DNA of 48,894 nt from Pedosphaera sp. (GCA_025359965.1 JANYDC010000033.1:1-48894), one strand, 5' to 3'; numbered from the stretch's first letter, positions 25,119 through 35,634 are shown. Notes: generated by a model from the letters alone, not told the origin. Numbers and translations are program-made.

Positions 25119-25847
25119 TTAAGGCTTCTTCACGAACTGATCCATCCGGGCCGCAACAAAGTCCCAGTTGATGACGTTGTAAAAAGCGGCCACGTAATCG
25201 GCGCGTTTGTTCTGGTATTTTAGGTAGTAGGCGTGCTCCCAAACGTCGATTCCAAGAAGGACATTGCGCCCCTTGCTCACTGGGCTGTCCTGATTGGGAG
25301 TGGTTTCGATGAGCAATTGTTTTTCTTTGTCCAGACAAAGCCAGGCCCAACCGCTACCAAATACGCCAAGGGAGGCTTTGGTGAACTGCTCTTGGAACCC
25401 TTTATACGATCCAAATTTCCCATTAATTGCCATGGCCAGATCCCCCTTGGGCTCGCCAGCGTCCTTTTTGAGGAGTTCCCAGAACAGAGTGTGGTTGTAA
25501 TGGCCGCCACCATGATTTTGCACGGCAGTCTTCACCGAAGGGGGAACATCAGCCAGATCACGCAGGATGGCTTCAACCGATTGGGAAGCCAACTTCGGCT
25601 GGTCGATGACGGCCTTGTTCAGATTGGCCACGTAAGTGGCATGGTGCCGGTCGTGATGAATCTCCATGGTGCGCGCATCAATAAAGGGTTCCAGTGCGTC
25701 AGCAGAATAAGGGAGCGGCTCAAGCTTAAACGGCCCGCTCGGGGGGGCTGGTGCAGGTGCTTGGGCTGAGGATGGAGGAAGTTTGGCGGCCGCAAAAACC
25801 AGGCTGGCCGTACCCAACGTTTTAATCGCATGACGACGAGTAATCAT
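25119..25847 (-). CDS. Exported superoxide dismutase, Mn-type (Fe/Mn family)
   Basis: 242 aa from ATG 25847; the longer frame to 25958 has no support. The N-terminus looks like a twin-arginine signal (TRRHAIKTLGTASLVFAAA), followed by a Pro/Ala-rich linker (about 23-38), so the enzyme should be exported folded, with its metal. Metal ligands are His64 (EIHHDRHHATYV), His119 (GGGHYNHTLFW), Asp201 and His205 (GIDVWEHAYYL). The outer-sphere Gln sits in NQDSPV (Gln186) and a Gly precedes the HYNH segment (GGGHYNH), the pattern of manganese rather than iron enzymes. It removes superoxide outside the cytoplasm. No Shine-Dalgarno motif is seen; a terminator follows. Confidence 0.93.
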   Translation of the reverse strand: MITRRHAIKTLGTASLVFAAAKLPPSSAQAPAPAPPSGPFKLEPLPYSADALEPFIDARTMEIHHDRHHATYVANLNKAVIDQPKLASQSVEAILRDLADVPPSVKTAVQNHGGGHYNHTLFWELLKKDAGEPKGDLAMAINGKFGSYKGFQEQFTKASLGVFGSGWAWLCLDKEKQLLIETTPNQDSPVSKGRNVLLGIDVWEHAYYLKYQNKRADYVAAFYNVINWDFVAARMDQFVKKP

Positions 25848-25990
25848 AAAAGAAATAATCCTTGGCTGGCCCGGAATTGTCCGGGGAGGTTGTGGGCATA
25901 AGAATACCCCCAGATGTTCAGTTGGCAACCTTGCCTTTCCATTCGGTTCAGATGCCAAATCGGCAAAATCACTGCCGCGCCGCGAAATAC

Positions 25991-28732
25991 TTAATCAAGG
26001 GCCTTCCCATCTTTATCCAGATAACGAATCGTTTTGAACCCGAGTTCGCGCAAACCCGGCTCGATCTTGGCTTTGTCTCCAACCACTACCCAAACCATTT
26101 TCTCCGGCTGGATGACCATCCTTGAGGCCTTGGACACATAATCCAAGGTCAACCCCCTGACATTTGAGGCGTAGGTTTGGTAAAAATCGTCAGGCAAGCC
26201 GAAATAAACTAATTGAGACACGGACCGTGACAGACTTCTGAGCGTTTCCCAGCGTCCTGCCATCTCCAAGGTCATTTGTCGCTGCGTCCTGTCGAGCTCT
26301 GCCTTAACGACAGGCTTGTCATCGACGATTCCCTTCAATTCCTTCATCATTTCCAGAATCGCTTCTTTGGTTTTGTCAGTTTGAACAGGTGCGTAGGCCA
26401 TAAATAGACGCTGCCCGCGTGCATCCGCCACAAAGCTTCCCGCTCCGTAGGCCCAATGCTTATCCTCCCGCAAATTCATATTCAGCCGGGAGGTAAACTC
26501 TCCACCGAGGATGTTGTTCATGCATTGAATGGCAATCTCATCCGGATTATTACTCGGGACAGTGGCGATGCCTGCCCCGATCAGCGACTGCATCGAATCC
26601 GGCCTGTCCATGAGATACAGAATGGATTCGGACTTGTTCAGGATTGCCGGAATAGTTCTGGTAGTGATCTGCCCCCGCTCCCATTCGCTAAACACTTTTT
26701 GAAGCTTCACTTTCATCTCTTCGATAGTCGTGTCGCCTACGATGATCAAGGTGGAATTATTAGGCTTGAACCATTCCCTGTGAAACCTCAGAGCATCCTC
26801 GCGAGTGAGTTTACGGACGGAATCCTCGCTGCCATTTCCGCTCGAGGGCGCACCATAGGGATGATTCGACCCATAGATGATTACAGGCAAAACACGGGAG
26901 GCCATGCCAAAGGGCTCAGCCTTTTCCTGTTGAATCGCATCAAGTTGAAGTTGTTGCACTCGCTTGAAATCGGACTCACGGAAGGCGGGATTGACGATGA
27001 GGTCAGCGAAAAGCTCCAATGATTTGTCCAAATTTTGCTTCAACGCCGAAAGCCTCGCGCCGCAAAAATCAGCGCCCGCGCGAAAATCAAGTTCGGCACC
27101 CAAAAGTTCCTCATCCTTGCTGATCTGCAATGCATTTCGGGTCTTGGTGCCTTCATCCAACATGTCGGCCGTCAACCCAGCCAAGCCTGACTTCCCGGCA
27201 GGATCAGCGGAATAACCAGAATCGACCATCAGAGAAAAATGCACCATCGGAACCCCGCTACGGTGAGCCAGCGCTATCTTCAAACCGTTGCTCAATTCGG
27301 CCCGCTCGATGGTCGGGAACCTGGTTTCCACAGAGCCTTCAGGTTCAGGCATTGCAGATCGCTTGGTGTTCGCCTCGGTTGCCTTGAAATCGGGGAAAGG
27401 ATGAACTTCCAGGTTGAAAACCCCATCGCTCAACCACTGGTGGGCCGCTTTCTTTATTTGTTCAGGTTTTGCCTCACGGATCCATTTGAGATTCGTTTTA
27501 TAGAAATCAGGCGAGCCTCCCATAACTTCGCTTTGAGCGAGCAAATCGCTCTTGCCTCCAAAGCCGCCGATGCGTTCGATGCCTCGAACAAATCCCGACA
27601 ACGCCACGCTCTGCACTTGCAGTAATTCAGCCTCGGACGGACCTGCTCGAAGCAGAGTAGCCAGCTCTTCATCCACCTCTTTTTCGATCTGAGCCAAATC
27701 ATGGCCAGCACGAGCTGTGACGTCCAAGTGAAATTGCCCGCCAATCTCCCGGCGATCGACATAAGCTGAGACGTCGGACGCGATCTGCTCTTTATAAACC
27801 AGTCGTTGATATAGGCGGGAATTTTTTCCGCCTGCAAGAATGCCTGAAGCCAATTCGAGAAGCACGGTATCCTGGTCGCGATAGCCTGGGATGTTCCAAA
27901 CCTTATATAGTCGGGCCTGAGGAACCCGGTCCTGCATGATTTGCCTCTGGGAACCAGTTCGCTGAGCTGCCCACTGGCTGAAACGCGCCAGAGGCGGGCC
28001 TGATGGAATGTCGCCGAAGTATTTTTCAACCTTGCTCTTGGCTGTTTCAAAATCGATATCCCCTGCCAGCACAAGAACTGCGTTAGCCGGACCGTAGTAG
28101 GTGGAAAACCATTGCTTTACGTTATCGAGGGAAGCAGCATTCAAGTCATCCATGGAGCCAATAACACTCCATGAATAGGGGTGCCCTGATGGATAAGTCG
28201 CCCTTGGCATAAGCTCCGAAGTCAAACCGTAGGGCTGGTTTTCACCCTGTCGCTTCTCATTTTGGACAACGCCCCGCTGTTCATCCAGCCGTTCCTGAGT
28301 AATGGCCCCCTTGAAATGCCCCATTCGGTCCGATTCCAACCAAAGGATCACGTCCAGTGCGTCCTTAGGGACGTTTTCGAAATAATTGGTGCGGTCCTCA
28401 CTGGTGGTGCCGTTGACGTCTGTGGCTCCGATCTTTTCAATGGCCTTAAAAAAATCGTCGTTGAAGTTCTCGCTTCCATTGAACATCAAATGCTCAAAAA
28501 GGTGGGCGAAACCAGTACGTGACTGTCGCTCGTTCTTCGAACCCACATGATACCAAATATTAACGGCAACAATCGGAGCCTTCCGGTCCTGATGCACTAT
28601 GAGAGTCAACCCATTGGGCAGAACGTACTTCTTGTAAGGGATTTCGATGTCCTGAAACGCGTTGAAATTGGCGGCTTTGGCTGGCCAACAAAAGAGGGTT
28701 AATGATGCCAAGAAAATTTGAAGGAATCGCAT
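25991..28732 (-). CDS. Exported M16-family zinc metallopeptidase, two-domain form
   Basis: 913 aa with signal peptide (1-20, FCWPAKA). The N-terminal M16 unit has the inverted zinc motif HLFEH (His77, Glu80, His81) and the distant ligand Glu159 (VVQNEK). After about residue 470 a second M16 unit follows (AELSNGLKIALAHRSGVPMVHFSLM, then GLAGLTADMLDEGTKTR) that lacks HxxEH and is presumably inactive, closing the clam-shell chamber. It should degrade short peptides or processed signal peptides in the periplasm. Length agrees with pitrilysin-like fused enzymes of other bacteria. It lies 102 bases downstream of addA on the same strand. Confidence 0.93.
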   Translation of the reverse strand: MRFLQIFLASLTLFCWPAKAANFNAFQDIEIPYKKYVLPNGLTLIVHQDRKAPIVAVNIWYHVGSKNERQSRTGFAHLFEHLMFNGSENFNDDFFKAIEKIGATDVNGTTSEDRTNYFENVPKDALDVILWLESDRMGHFKGAITQERLDEQRGVVQNEKRQGENQPYGLTSELMPRATYPSGHPYSWSVIGSMDDLNAASLDNVKQWFSTYYGPANAVLVLAGDIDFETAKSKVEKYFGDIPSGPPLARFSQWAAQRTGSQRQIMQDRVPQARLYKVWNIPGYRDQDTVLLELASGILAGGKNSRLYQRLVYKEQIASDVSAYVDRREIGGQFHLDVTARAGHDLAQIEKEVDEELATLLRAGPSEAELLQVQSVALSGFVRGIERIGGFGGKSDLLAQSEVMGGSPDFYKTNLKWIREAKPEQIKKAAHQWLSDGVFNLEVHPFPDFKATEANTKRSAMPEPEGSVETRFPTIERAELSNGLKIALAHRSGVPMVHFSLMVDSGYSADPAGKSGLAGLTADMLDEGTKTRNALQISKDEELLGAELDFRAGADFCGARLSALKQNLDKSLELFADLIVNPAFRESDFKRVQQLQLDAIQQEKAEPFGMASRVLPVIIYGSNHPYGAPSSGNGSEDSVRKLTREDALRFHREWFKPNNSTLIIVGDTTIEEMKVKLQKVFSEWERGQITTRTIPAILNKSESILYLMDRPDSMQSLIGAGIATVPSNNPDEIAIQCMNNILGGEFTSRLNMNLREDKHWAYGAGSFVADARGQRLFMAYAPVQTDKTKEAILEMMKELKGIVDDKPVVKAELDRTQRQMTLEMAGRWETLRSLSRSVSQLVYFGLPDDFYQTYASNVRGLTLDYVSKASRMVIQPEKMVWVVVGDKAKIEPGLRELGFKTIRYLDKDGKALD

Positions 28733-28834
28733 AACTAAGTTTAATTTTCGTCCTTACTCTTAACAAATGCCGACGCTGACGCAAGCAATCCCAGCCAGTG
28801 TCAGATGGATAGAAACATGGCCATATTTCAAGAA

Positions 28835-31800
28835 TCAGACAACCAGAAGCATTCTGGGACGTAGAAAGAAGAAGAGTTTTCCCCTGCACTCTTTGCCCAA
28901 CATACCTTGAATAGCTCCTTCATACAGCTCCAACTGCGGTTGGTATTGAAGGGCTCTTTCGGCAGCTTGCGATGTACCGATGTCATCTGTTTTCAAATCG
29001 AGCAGCATGAAATCATTTTCCCTGATCCAAACTAGATCAGCGATGCCCTGCAGGACCACAAAATCGCCCTGCGGCACTTCGATGATATTTTTGAGCGACG
29101 GGGGCAACCCGGATTGCTCGAGACGGCAGGTAAATGGCATCTCGCGGTGAACCTGTTCGGCATGAGTCACAAGCTGCCGGCCAAGCTCGGTGGCAAACAA
29201 AGCCCTCAAGCCTTCAACATCAATTAGCGATGCTTCCTGGGGAGTGAGGCTTCCTTCACTAACCATCCTTAGTATTTCCATTTTGATCGAGGCCGGATCA
29301 CCTGCCCTGCCAAGATTAAGGCTTTGTAGGCAACGATGGTGGGCATTGCCAAAAAGCAGCGCGTCAGCTCCCGAGTCGGCTCCAACCGCGCGCGCAAGAT
29401 TGATTGGTCTTGCGGGGGCATCGTCGTCCATTGATATATTGGCCTGCTTTCGAAGACCGGTCACAGTGGTCTTGGCAGCTTGCTTCGTCGAAACGTCAAA
29501 AGGATATTTCCAGCCAAACCGCGTCTTGAGCTTCTCACTGGTTTCCTGGCTGACCACTTCGTCCCAAGTCGCTTGAGTAGAGGCTGCCTTTAGCTCAACT
29601 ACCGCCGCAGTCGTCTCATGCACGATACACTTCCACCCGCCCCGCGTTGCCTGAGAAGAAGAAGCAAGTGGTCCAATCCAATCAGCGAGGGATCGGGCTG
29701 ATTTAATGGCATGTAATGGAAACGGGGTTTCGTTCTTCTCACTCCATTTTTCCAACTGTTTTTCGCTGGGCGATCCAACCACCAAGAGGCGCGATTGGGC
29801 ACGTGTGAGAGCCACGTACATAATGCGCAATTCCTCAGCCATATTGGCACTGATCTCACGATTACGTGCCATCCAATACCCGAAACTCTGGTACTCCACA
29901 GCCGCGTCAGGCGGCATCACTACGGAAGTAAGACCCAATGCACTGTCCAATATGACTTTGGCGCGCGAATCACGATCGTTGAATTTAGAACACACTCCCG
30001 CCAGCACCACCACCGGAAATTCCAACCCCTTACTGGCGTGGATCGACATAATCCGGACGCCCGTCTCACCAGACGGATTAGGCAGGTCCACCGCCTTTGA
30101 CGCGCCTTCGCGCTGCTCCAAAAATCGCAGGAAACCATAAAGACCACCACGCGCGGTCCGGTCAAAGTTGCGGGCAATCTCCAACAAATGCGCCACGGTT
30201 TGCTGCCGGTGCTGCCCTCTGTCCTGCTGGCCCAACCACGAAAGATAGTGAGTCTCTCGGAGGATGGATTCCAGCCGCCCGCTGACGGAATCGTGCCGGG
30301 AATCATTCCTCCATCGTGCCAATCGATCAAAGAACTGGGACAATTTCTTGCGGAGGGGCTCGCTCCGATCGCTCGCGAGAAACTGTCGAAGCGCCTCGTG
30401 GAAAAAGCCCCGCGGCTGTCCCATTCGAATCTCCGCCAGCTCATCGAGACCGAGGCCAACGAAAGGCGAGCGCAGAATCGCGACCAGTGGGATGTCCTGT
30501 AGAGGATTGTCCAACAAGGCCAGCACGTTCAGAAGATCCAGCACTTCAATCGAATCCTCAATCAACACTGAAGGCGTTTGTAACGGAATATTCAGTGCCT
30601 GAAAGATCTTGGCGAAACCTTGGATCTGCTTTTTGGGCGATCGCAGCAGAATCACCACGTCACCCCATTCAACGGGTCTCCACTGAGATTTTGATTCATC
30701 CCAGATCGAGCGTTTCCCGGAATGCATGCTCTGGAGAAGCTGGGCCACTAAGAGTGCCTCGCGCTCCGTTGCCATCAAGTTTTCCAAAGCCGCCGCGCCT
30801 TCACTCCCTTCCTCGGCGGTTTCCTCTGAGGGGGCAGCCTGAGTTTCGGCCTCTGCGTCGGCTGACAATTTTCTCAACCAATGAATCTCGACCAGTGGTG
30901 CATTTTCGGCTGAGCGCGAGAAGGCTTCCCGGTGCTTCTCCGCACCAAAACGAAGTTCCTGGTTTTGATCGTACTCCATCTCTGCAATCTGTCTGACCAT
31001 CAGTTGCCGAAACAGGTGGTTGATGAAATTCAGCACCTGGGGATGACTGCGAAAATTTTCCGATAGGTGAACAGTGCGGCCTTCAGAAGACCTGCTGCTA
31101 CCCCATGCCTTGCTGTAACCCAGGAATAGTTCCGGCTGCGCCTGACGAAAGCGATAAATGCTCTGCTTCACATCGCCCACCAGAAAACGGTTTCCTTCAA
31201 AACCAGGCTGACACAGCGAACGAATAATCAGATCTTGGGCCTCGTTGATATCCTGATATTCATCGACATAAATCTCGCGGAATCGGGACCTCCACTCGGC
31301 AGCCAGAGGAGTGGGAAGCGCCGATGTGGAAGACCAAAGCAATCGAAGGCTCAACTGCTCAAGATCATGAAAATCCAACAGGCTTTCCTGCTCTTTTTGC
31401 TCGGTGTATTGCCTGCCAAATTCGCGAACGATCCGGAGAATAGAGAGCAATGGAGGTTGAGTGAAAAGCCAGTCCTGCGCCATGTTGGCCGGGTCGATCA
31501 TAGAGCTTAGCTCAACATAGGAGGACAGGCTTTTTTTGATGGGCTCGCGATGCCTCCCTTTCGTCCCCTTGGGCCAATGCGCTTTTTCATCATCAAATTT
31601 TCGAATAACCGCAAGAACGTCGGAAAGCCTGTGAGGATGGGCAAGGATTTCCTCAAAACCACGACACAATACTTCCTTCAACGGATTTTCCGAAGTCAGG
31701 GAGCTGTGGGCTTCGAGTTGTTCGGATGCCCAAAGTCGGATGGCGATTTCAGACTGCCGCTTCCACGCTGTGGGTTCAGAATGAGCCATGCGCTCCTCCT

Positions 31801-32380
31801 GCGCTTTGAACCAAAGCGCGGGATCGGGCAGCGTCTGGGAATAGTGATGAATTTCACGAACAAGGTCGCACAAGGGTTCGTCATCACCACCAAAGAAATT
31901 CCGGATCAAGGCCTGCGTCTCAAGACTCTCTGCGGTAATCGATGAGTATTGACGCTCAAGAAATCCCTCGAGAACCTCATCCATCATCAATCGTGCATCG
32001 GTCTCCTCCATGAGCGCAGATTGGGGATCGAGGCCCAAATCGTAGAAATGCTCACGAATCAGGCGGAAACAAAAACTATGAAGCGTTGAAATATGAGCTG
32101 TATCCAACAGTTCAATCTGCTCTTGAAGATGATGGTTTGAGGGATCGGTCGTCACCGCCTTTTCCAATCTCTCGCTCAGACGGCGTCGAACCTCAGCAGC
32201 AGCTGCTTTCGTGAAAGTAACCACAAAAAGTTGTGAGACGCTGATGGGATCGTCCGCGCGGCAGATGCCGCCGGCACAGCGTTCCACCAAAGTCCGTGTC
32301 TTGCCGGTGCCGGCACCGGCCATGACCAGCAATGTGCCGCGGCAATCAATGGCCTGTTGTTGTGATTCAGTAAAAGACAT
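28835..32380 (-). CDS. addA: ATP-dependent helicase/nuclease subunit A (AddA)
   Basis: 1181 aa from ATG 32380. UvrD/Rep-type helicase with a C-terminal RecB-like nuclease; with AddB it unwinds and trims double-strand ends for recombination. Visible: Walker A AGAGTGKT (21-28), DEYQD (motif II), VGDVKQSIYRFRQAQPELF (III), IMSIHASKGLEFPVVVLAG (V), YVALTRAQSRLLVVG (VI), and the PD-(D/E)XK nuclease as LQGIADLVWIRENDFMLLDLKTD with metal-binding Asp and catalytic Lys. Start is 2 bases after the addB stop, so translation is coupled. An acid-rich linker near residue 525-545 (EETAEEGSEGAA) is an insertion between helicase motifs. No recD gene is present in the window. Confidence 0.92.
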   Translation of the reverse strand: MSFTESQQQAIDCRGTLLVMAGAGTGKTRTLVERCAGGICRADDPISVSQLFVVTFTKAAAAEVRRRLSERLEKAVTTDPSNHHLQEQIELLDTAHISTLHSFCFRLIREHFYDLGLDPQSALMEETDARLMMDEVLEGFLERQYSSITAESLETQALIRNFFGGDDEPLCDLVREIHHYSQTLPDPALWFKAQEERMAHSEPTAWKRQSEIAIRLWASEQLEAHSSLTSENPLKEVLCRGFEEILAHPHRLSDVLAVIRKFDDEKAHWPKGTKGRHREPIKKSLSSYVELSSMIDPANMAQDWLFTQPPLLSILRIVREFGRQYTEQKEQESLLDFHDLEQLSLRLLWSSTSALPTPLAAEWRSRFREIYVDEYQDINEAQDLIIRSLCQPGFEGNRFLVGDVKQSIYRFRQAQPELFLGYSKAWGSSRSSEGRTVHLSENFRSHPQVLNFINHLFRQLMVRQIAEMEYDQNQELRFGAEKHREAFSRSAENAPLVEIHWLRKLSADAEAETQAAPSEETAEEGSEGAAALENLMATEREALLVAQLLQSMHSGKRSIWDESKSQWRPVEWGDVVILLRSPKKQIQGFAKIFQALNIPLQTPSVLIEDSIEVLDLLNVLALLDNPLQDIPLVAILRSPFVGLGLDELAEIRMGQPRGFFHEALRQFLASDRSEPLRKKLSQFFDRLARWRNDSRHDSVSGRLESILRETHYLSWLGQQDRGQHRQQTVAHLLEIARNFDRTARGGLYGFLRFLEQREGASKAVDLPNPSGETGVRIMSIHASKGLEFPVVVLAGVCSKFNDRDSRAKVILDSALGLTSVVMPPDAAVEYQSFGYWMARNREISANMAEELRIMYVALTRAQSRLLVVGSPSEKQLEKWSEKNETPFPLHAIKSARSLADWIGPLASSSQATRGGWKCIVHETTAAVVELKAASTQATWDEVVSQETSEKLKTRFGWKYPFDVSTKQAAKTTVTGLRKQANISMDDDAPARPINLARAVGADSGADALLFGNAHHRCLQSLNLGRAGDPASIKMEILRMVSEGSLTPQEASLIDVEGLRALFATELGRQLVTHAEQVHREMPFTCRLEQSGLPPSLKNIIEVPQGDFVVLQGIADLVWIRENDFMLLDLKTDDIGTSQAAERALQYQPQLELYEGAIQGMLGKECRGKLFFFLRPRMLLVV

Positions 32381-32382
32381 GA

Positions 32383-35300
32383 TCAGAGCAACTCCCTGTA
32401 ATTGCGATGAGTCCAAAGATCAATGCGGCAGACGCCAGCATAAAAACAGTTCTTGCACCCCGTTTCCTTTAAAAGCCTATAGGGGCGGATGGCGGCGTCA
32501 CCGCTGTAAATACTTCGCCCGGCCTCGACCGCATTCGCTTCAAACTGTAAGAGCACATTACGGAATTCAAAATCCCCCAAAGCATTGAACGAATTTTTGG
32601 CTGGGTTTCCATCGTTGTTAATGCGGCCTTTAAGATGAACCCCATTGGAGACACCGGGATTGGCATCCAGGATGAGGCGGTCTTCCAAACGAAAAAGCCC
32701 CTCCATTCTGTGGTCCTCTCCGGTCCTGGCAATCGGGGTTTCGCGCTCAAACTCGGATCTCTTCACTGGCTTCCTCCGCTCGCCTTTCCCCATCCCAATG
32801 TAGAAAACGCCTGCACAGGAAAGGGCTTCTGGTTGAGAGTCCTGCACGGCCTTCATGTAGACCAACATTTGGATTTGAAGCCCGTTGGCGACCAAAATCC
32901 TTTTGAATGGCTGCACGTTGGTTTTGTAGTCGATGATCGTAAATGCATTCGGTCCACCTTCCGTTGGAGGGAACAAATCGATCCTGTCAATCTTGCCCAC
33001 AAACGATAGTTGGTGTGCCTCGTCGATTTTCAGATTCAACTGGGGATAAACACCCCCATCACCAAAACGCGCCTCAACATGCTGCGGATCCAACAAATAG
33101 AAGCGCATCCAATCCACCAGCGTGGCCGCAAGCACTTGAAGACGCGTTTTGTGCAATCCCACCAAGAAGCGGTTTCTTGCTGAACTGGTGGCCACACCCA
33201 TCTCAAACTTTGGCCCCACCCGATCCACCACGGTCCCCATCAATTCGCTTGCTTCTGTCGGGCTTAGATCCCGCCATCTCCGATTTTGCTTTGCGATCTC
33301 CAAGTGGAACCCAGCCAGGACTTCGTGCATGAGCGAGCCTTGCTCCCGCACACCTAATTCAAACTTCTCGCGTTCCTTGGCACGCAGACCCTGGCTGGAA
33401 AAAAAACGAAAGGGACACCGTCCAAAATCCTCGAAACGCGAGGGTGATGTAACCAGTGATTTGCCGTACAATCGGGCCGCAACATCCGGCCGAAGGGTTT
33501 CGCCGGGGTTGGGTTCCAAAACCGGGGGAACATTCGAGCCGAGCCACCTGGCAAACGATTCATCGCCCAAATAACCATCAAACAGCTCCTCCGGAATCAA
33601 AGCCGTTTCCGGTTGTAATGCTTGGGGAAGATCGCTCTGACCGACCTCCACCATTGGGAAAATTCGTTGCAAGCGCCGGACAATGCTCGACGGATTGATC
33701 GGCGTGCCTGACAGATCGTGCTGCGACCAAACGGCCACAATATGTTTTGAAGACCGGGTAAACGCGATGTAACTGAGAAACTGCTCGTTGGCCAGGCGGT
33801 GGGTCTGGGCTGATGGGAGGGAAAGTCCATCGGACTCAAGCCGCAAGCGCTCCGGTTCTGAGAGCAATAATGGGGCTTCCGCAATTCGGGGAAAGACCTG
33901 TTCGTTGAGCCCTAAAATAATGGTCAACAGAAGTTCCGGGTTGCGCGTTCGATCCACTGCGCCGACCACCACTTGATCCAAGACGGGCGGGATCAGGCCC
34001 ACTGACAGAGCGGAAAGTCCCGAGTCCATGATCGGAATCCATTCCGCAGAACTCAGTTCGGTATGACCAAAGGCCGTCCTAATGCCGCCAAGCCAGGCGC
34101 GGCACTGATCCAGGACTCCCTGATGTCGCTCCGCCTCGCCACTCCGCGCCTCTTTCCCCCATTTTTTGAGGGTCTCCTCGACGTCAAAGCCCAGCCAAAG
34201 CTGCTCAATCGCATCAGCAAACTGCACACCGTTTGACCGAGGAGTCCGAAGCACGACAGCCAGCATTTCCAACGGGGCAAGCACCTTTTCACGCAGTGAC
34301 ACCAACCGCTGAAACAGAGTCACCTCCAAGTGCTCAGGACGAGTCCAATCAGGCTTCCAGAGTGCTGAATCGCCCCACTTCCCTAGACACTCGTTCTCCA
34401 GCCAATCCAGCTCAGGCGTGGAGAGCGGGGTCAATCCTGATTTAAGCGTTCTCATCACGTCCTCGTGATGCCACCCGAAAACCACTGTCGCCACCGCGCC
34501 CCTAGTCAATTCGGCCAATGGATGGTGCGTCACCGGTTGGCGGCCATCAATGAAACTGGGAATTCCGTATCTCGCAAAAATGCGTCGGACCGGTTCCTGC
34601 CATTCCTCCAACTGGCGAACCATCAGACCCACCTCGCGAAAACGTCCCCCTGCCTGGACATATTTCAAAACGGTGCGCGCGGCATGCACCACTTCCTCCT
34701 CAGGATTCATGGCTCGCACGAGATCAACGTTTGGTGAATCCCCCGCCCAAACGCTTTGTGACCACCAACACTGTTCCAAGTGAGCCAGCGATGCTGATTT
34801 GCAGAAACGGCTGCCAACGCATTCGCGCTTTATCTCCGCCTGAAGCAACTCCGCACCGTTGATCGATTCGCAGGTTTGCCAAACGCGTTCCTTCGTTTGT
34901 CGGACCAATTCAAGATGCGGAGCCGAAGCCTCCGTGCAACAAAATGCAAGCGTGGCACCGGCCGAGCGGGTCAAAACCTCACTGAGCAAACGCGTTTCAT
35001 GCGCGTGCAGCGTGGCGAATCCATCCAGCCAAACGTGCTCAATAGACAAACCCAGATCGGTTGTTTGCAGCAAACGGCTGGCCGCGATGAAGAGTGTATC
35101 CGCATCAGCCAGACCCTCTCGTTTCAGCCATCGCTCGTAGAGCCCCAATAAATGGGCGAGGTCATGCAACTTATCGCCCAGTCGGTCGCCCTTTTGCCGA
35201 AGAGAGACCCGTTGAATGGATTCCGGCTCAATACGCGAGGCTTGAAACTCACGCAGCATCTCGCTCAGTTCCTGCGCAAACCCACCGCGGCGCGCACTAG

Positions 35301-35634
35301 CCTTAAAAATTCGTAGTTCATGGCCGTGCCGGGCCAAGAGGGACCGCAACACCATCACTCTGCCCTCCTCAGCCAGCAGGTCCGGAGGTTGAAGTCCCAA
35401 TTGCTCAAAGATGAATTGAGCAAGGCGCGCAAACGAGAGGATATGTAGACGAGAAAAAGAGCGGGGTGTCGGCTGTTCGAGGACCATGCGCTCCAGCTGA
35501 AAGGTGGATTGGCGGGGCGCAACGAAAATGAGCGGAGCGCCCAACGGATTCGCCCCCAAACGGGCGGAAGCCTCCTTCACGCAGCGGAATGTCTTTCCGC
35601 TGCCCGCCGGGCCACTCAGGAACGTGATGCGCAT
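32383..35634 (-). CDS. addB: ATP-dependent nuclease subunit B (AddB)
   Basis: 1083 aa from ATG 35634 (a TTG at 35661 would add 9 residues). AddB is the partner of AddA: an inactivated helicase fold that scans for Chi, with its own nuclease. The N-terminus has Walker A GPAGSGKT (8-15). The C-terminal nuclease shows GKIDRID ... TIIDYKTN. The iron-sulfur cluster that staples the nuclease is indicated by a Cys in FGRCPFRFF and the trio CKNCFYAGVC (C-X2-C-X5-C), the same spacing as in B. subtilis AddB. Overall divergence from characterised AddB is high, but order, size and Cys pattern agree. folB lies about 60 bases upstream. Confidence 0.88.
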   Translation of the reverse strand: MRITFLSGPAGSGKTFRCVKEASARLGANPLGAPLIFVAPRQSTFQLERMVLEQPTPRSFSRLHILSFARLAQFIFEQLGLQPPDLLAEEGRVMVLRSLLARHGHELRIFKASARRGGFAQELSEMLREFQASRIEPESIQRVSLRQKGDRLGDKLHDLAHLLGLYERWLKREGLADADTLFIAASRLLQTTDLGLSIEHVWLDGFATLHAHETRLLSEVLTRSAGATLAFCCTEASAPHLELVRQTKERVWQTCESINGAELLQAEIKRECVGSRFCKSASLAHLEQCWWSQSVWAGDSPNVDLVRAMNPEEEVVHAARTVLKYVQAGGRFREVGLMVRQLEEWQEPVRRIFARYGIPSFIDGRQPVTHHPLAELTRGAVATVVFGWHHEDVMRTLKSGLTPLSTPELDWLENECLGKWGDSALWKPDWTRPEHLEVTLFQRLVSLREKVLAPLEMLAVVLRTPRSNGVQFADAIEQLWLGFDVEETLKKWGKEARSGEAERHQGVLDQCRAWLGGIRTAFGHTELSSAEWIPIMDSGLSALSVGLIPPVLDQVVVGAVDRTRNPELLLTIILGLNEQVFPRIAEAPLLLSEPERLRLESDGLSLPSAQTHRLANEQFLSYIAFTRSSKHIVAVWSQHDLSGTPINPSSIVRRLQRIFPMVEVGQSDLPQALQPETALIPEELFDGYLGDESFARWLGSNVPPVLEPNPGETLRPDVAARLYGKSLVTSPSRFEDFGRCPFRFFSSQGLRAKEREKFELGVREQGSLMHEVLAGFHLEIAKQNRRWRDLSPTEASELMGTVVDRVGPKFEMGVATSSARNRFLVGLHKTRLQVLAATLVDWMRFYLLDPQHVEARFGDGGVYPQLNLKIDEAHQLSFVGKIDRIDLFPPTEGGPNAFTIIDYKTNVQPFKRILVANGLQIQMLVYMKAVQDSQPEALSCAGVFYIGMGKGERRKPVKRSEFERETPIARTGEDHRMEGLFRLEDRLILDANPGVSNGVHLKGRINNDGNPAKNSFNALGDFEFRNVLLQFEANAVEAGRSIYSGDAAIRPYRLLKETGCKNCFYAGVCRIDLWTHRNYRELL

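Noticed and set aside
25848-25958. N-terminal extension of the superoxide dismutase frame
   Set aside because: The Tat-like signal begins at the ATG 25847; the extra 37 residues look untranslated.
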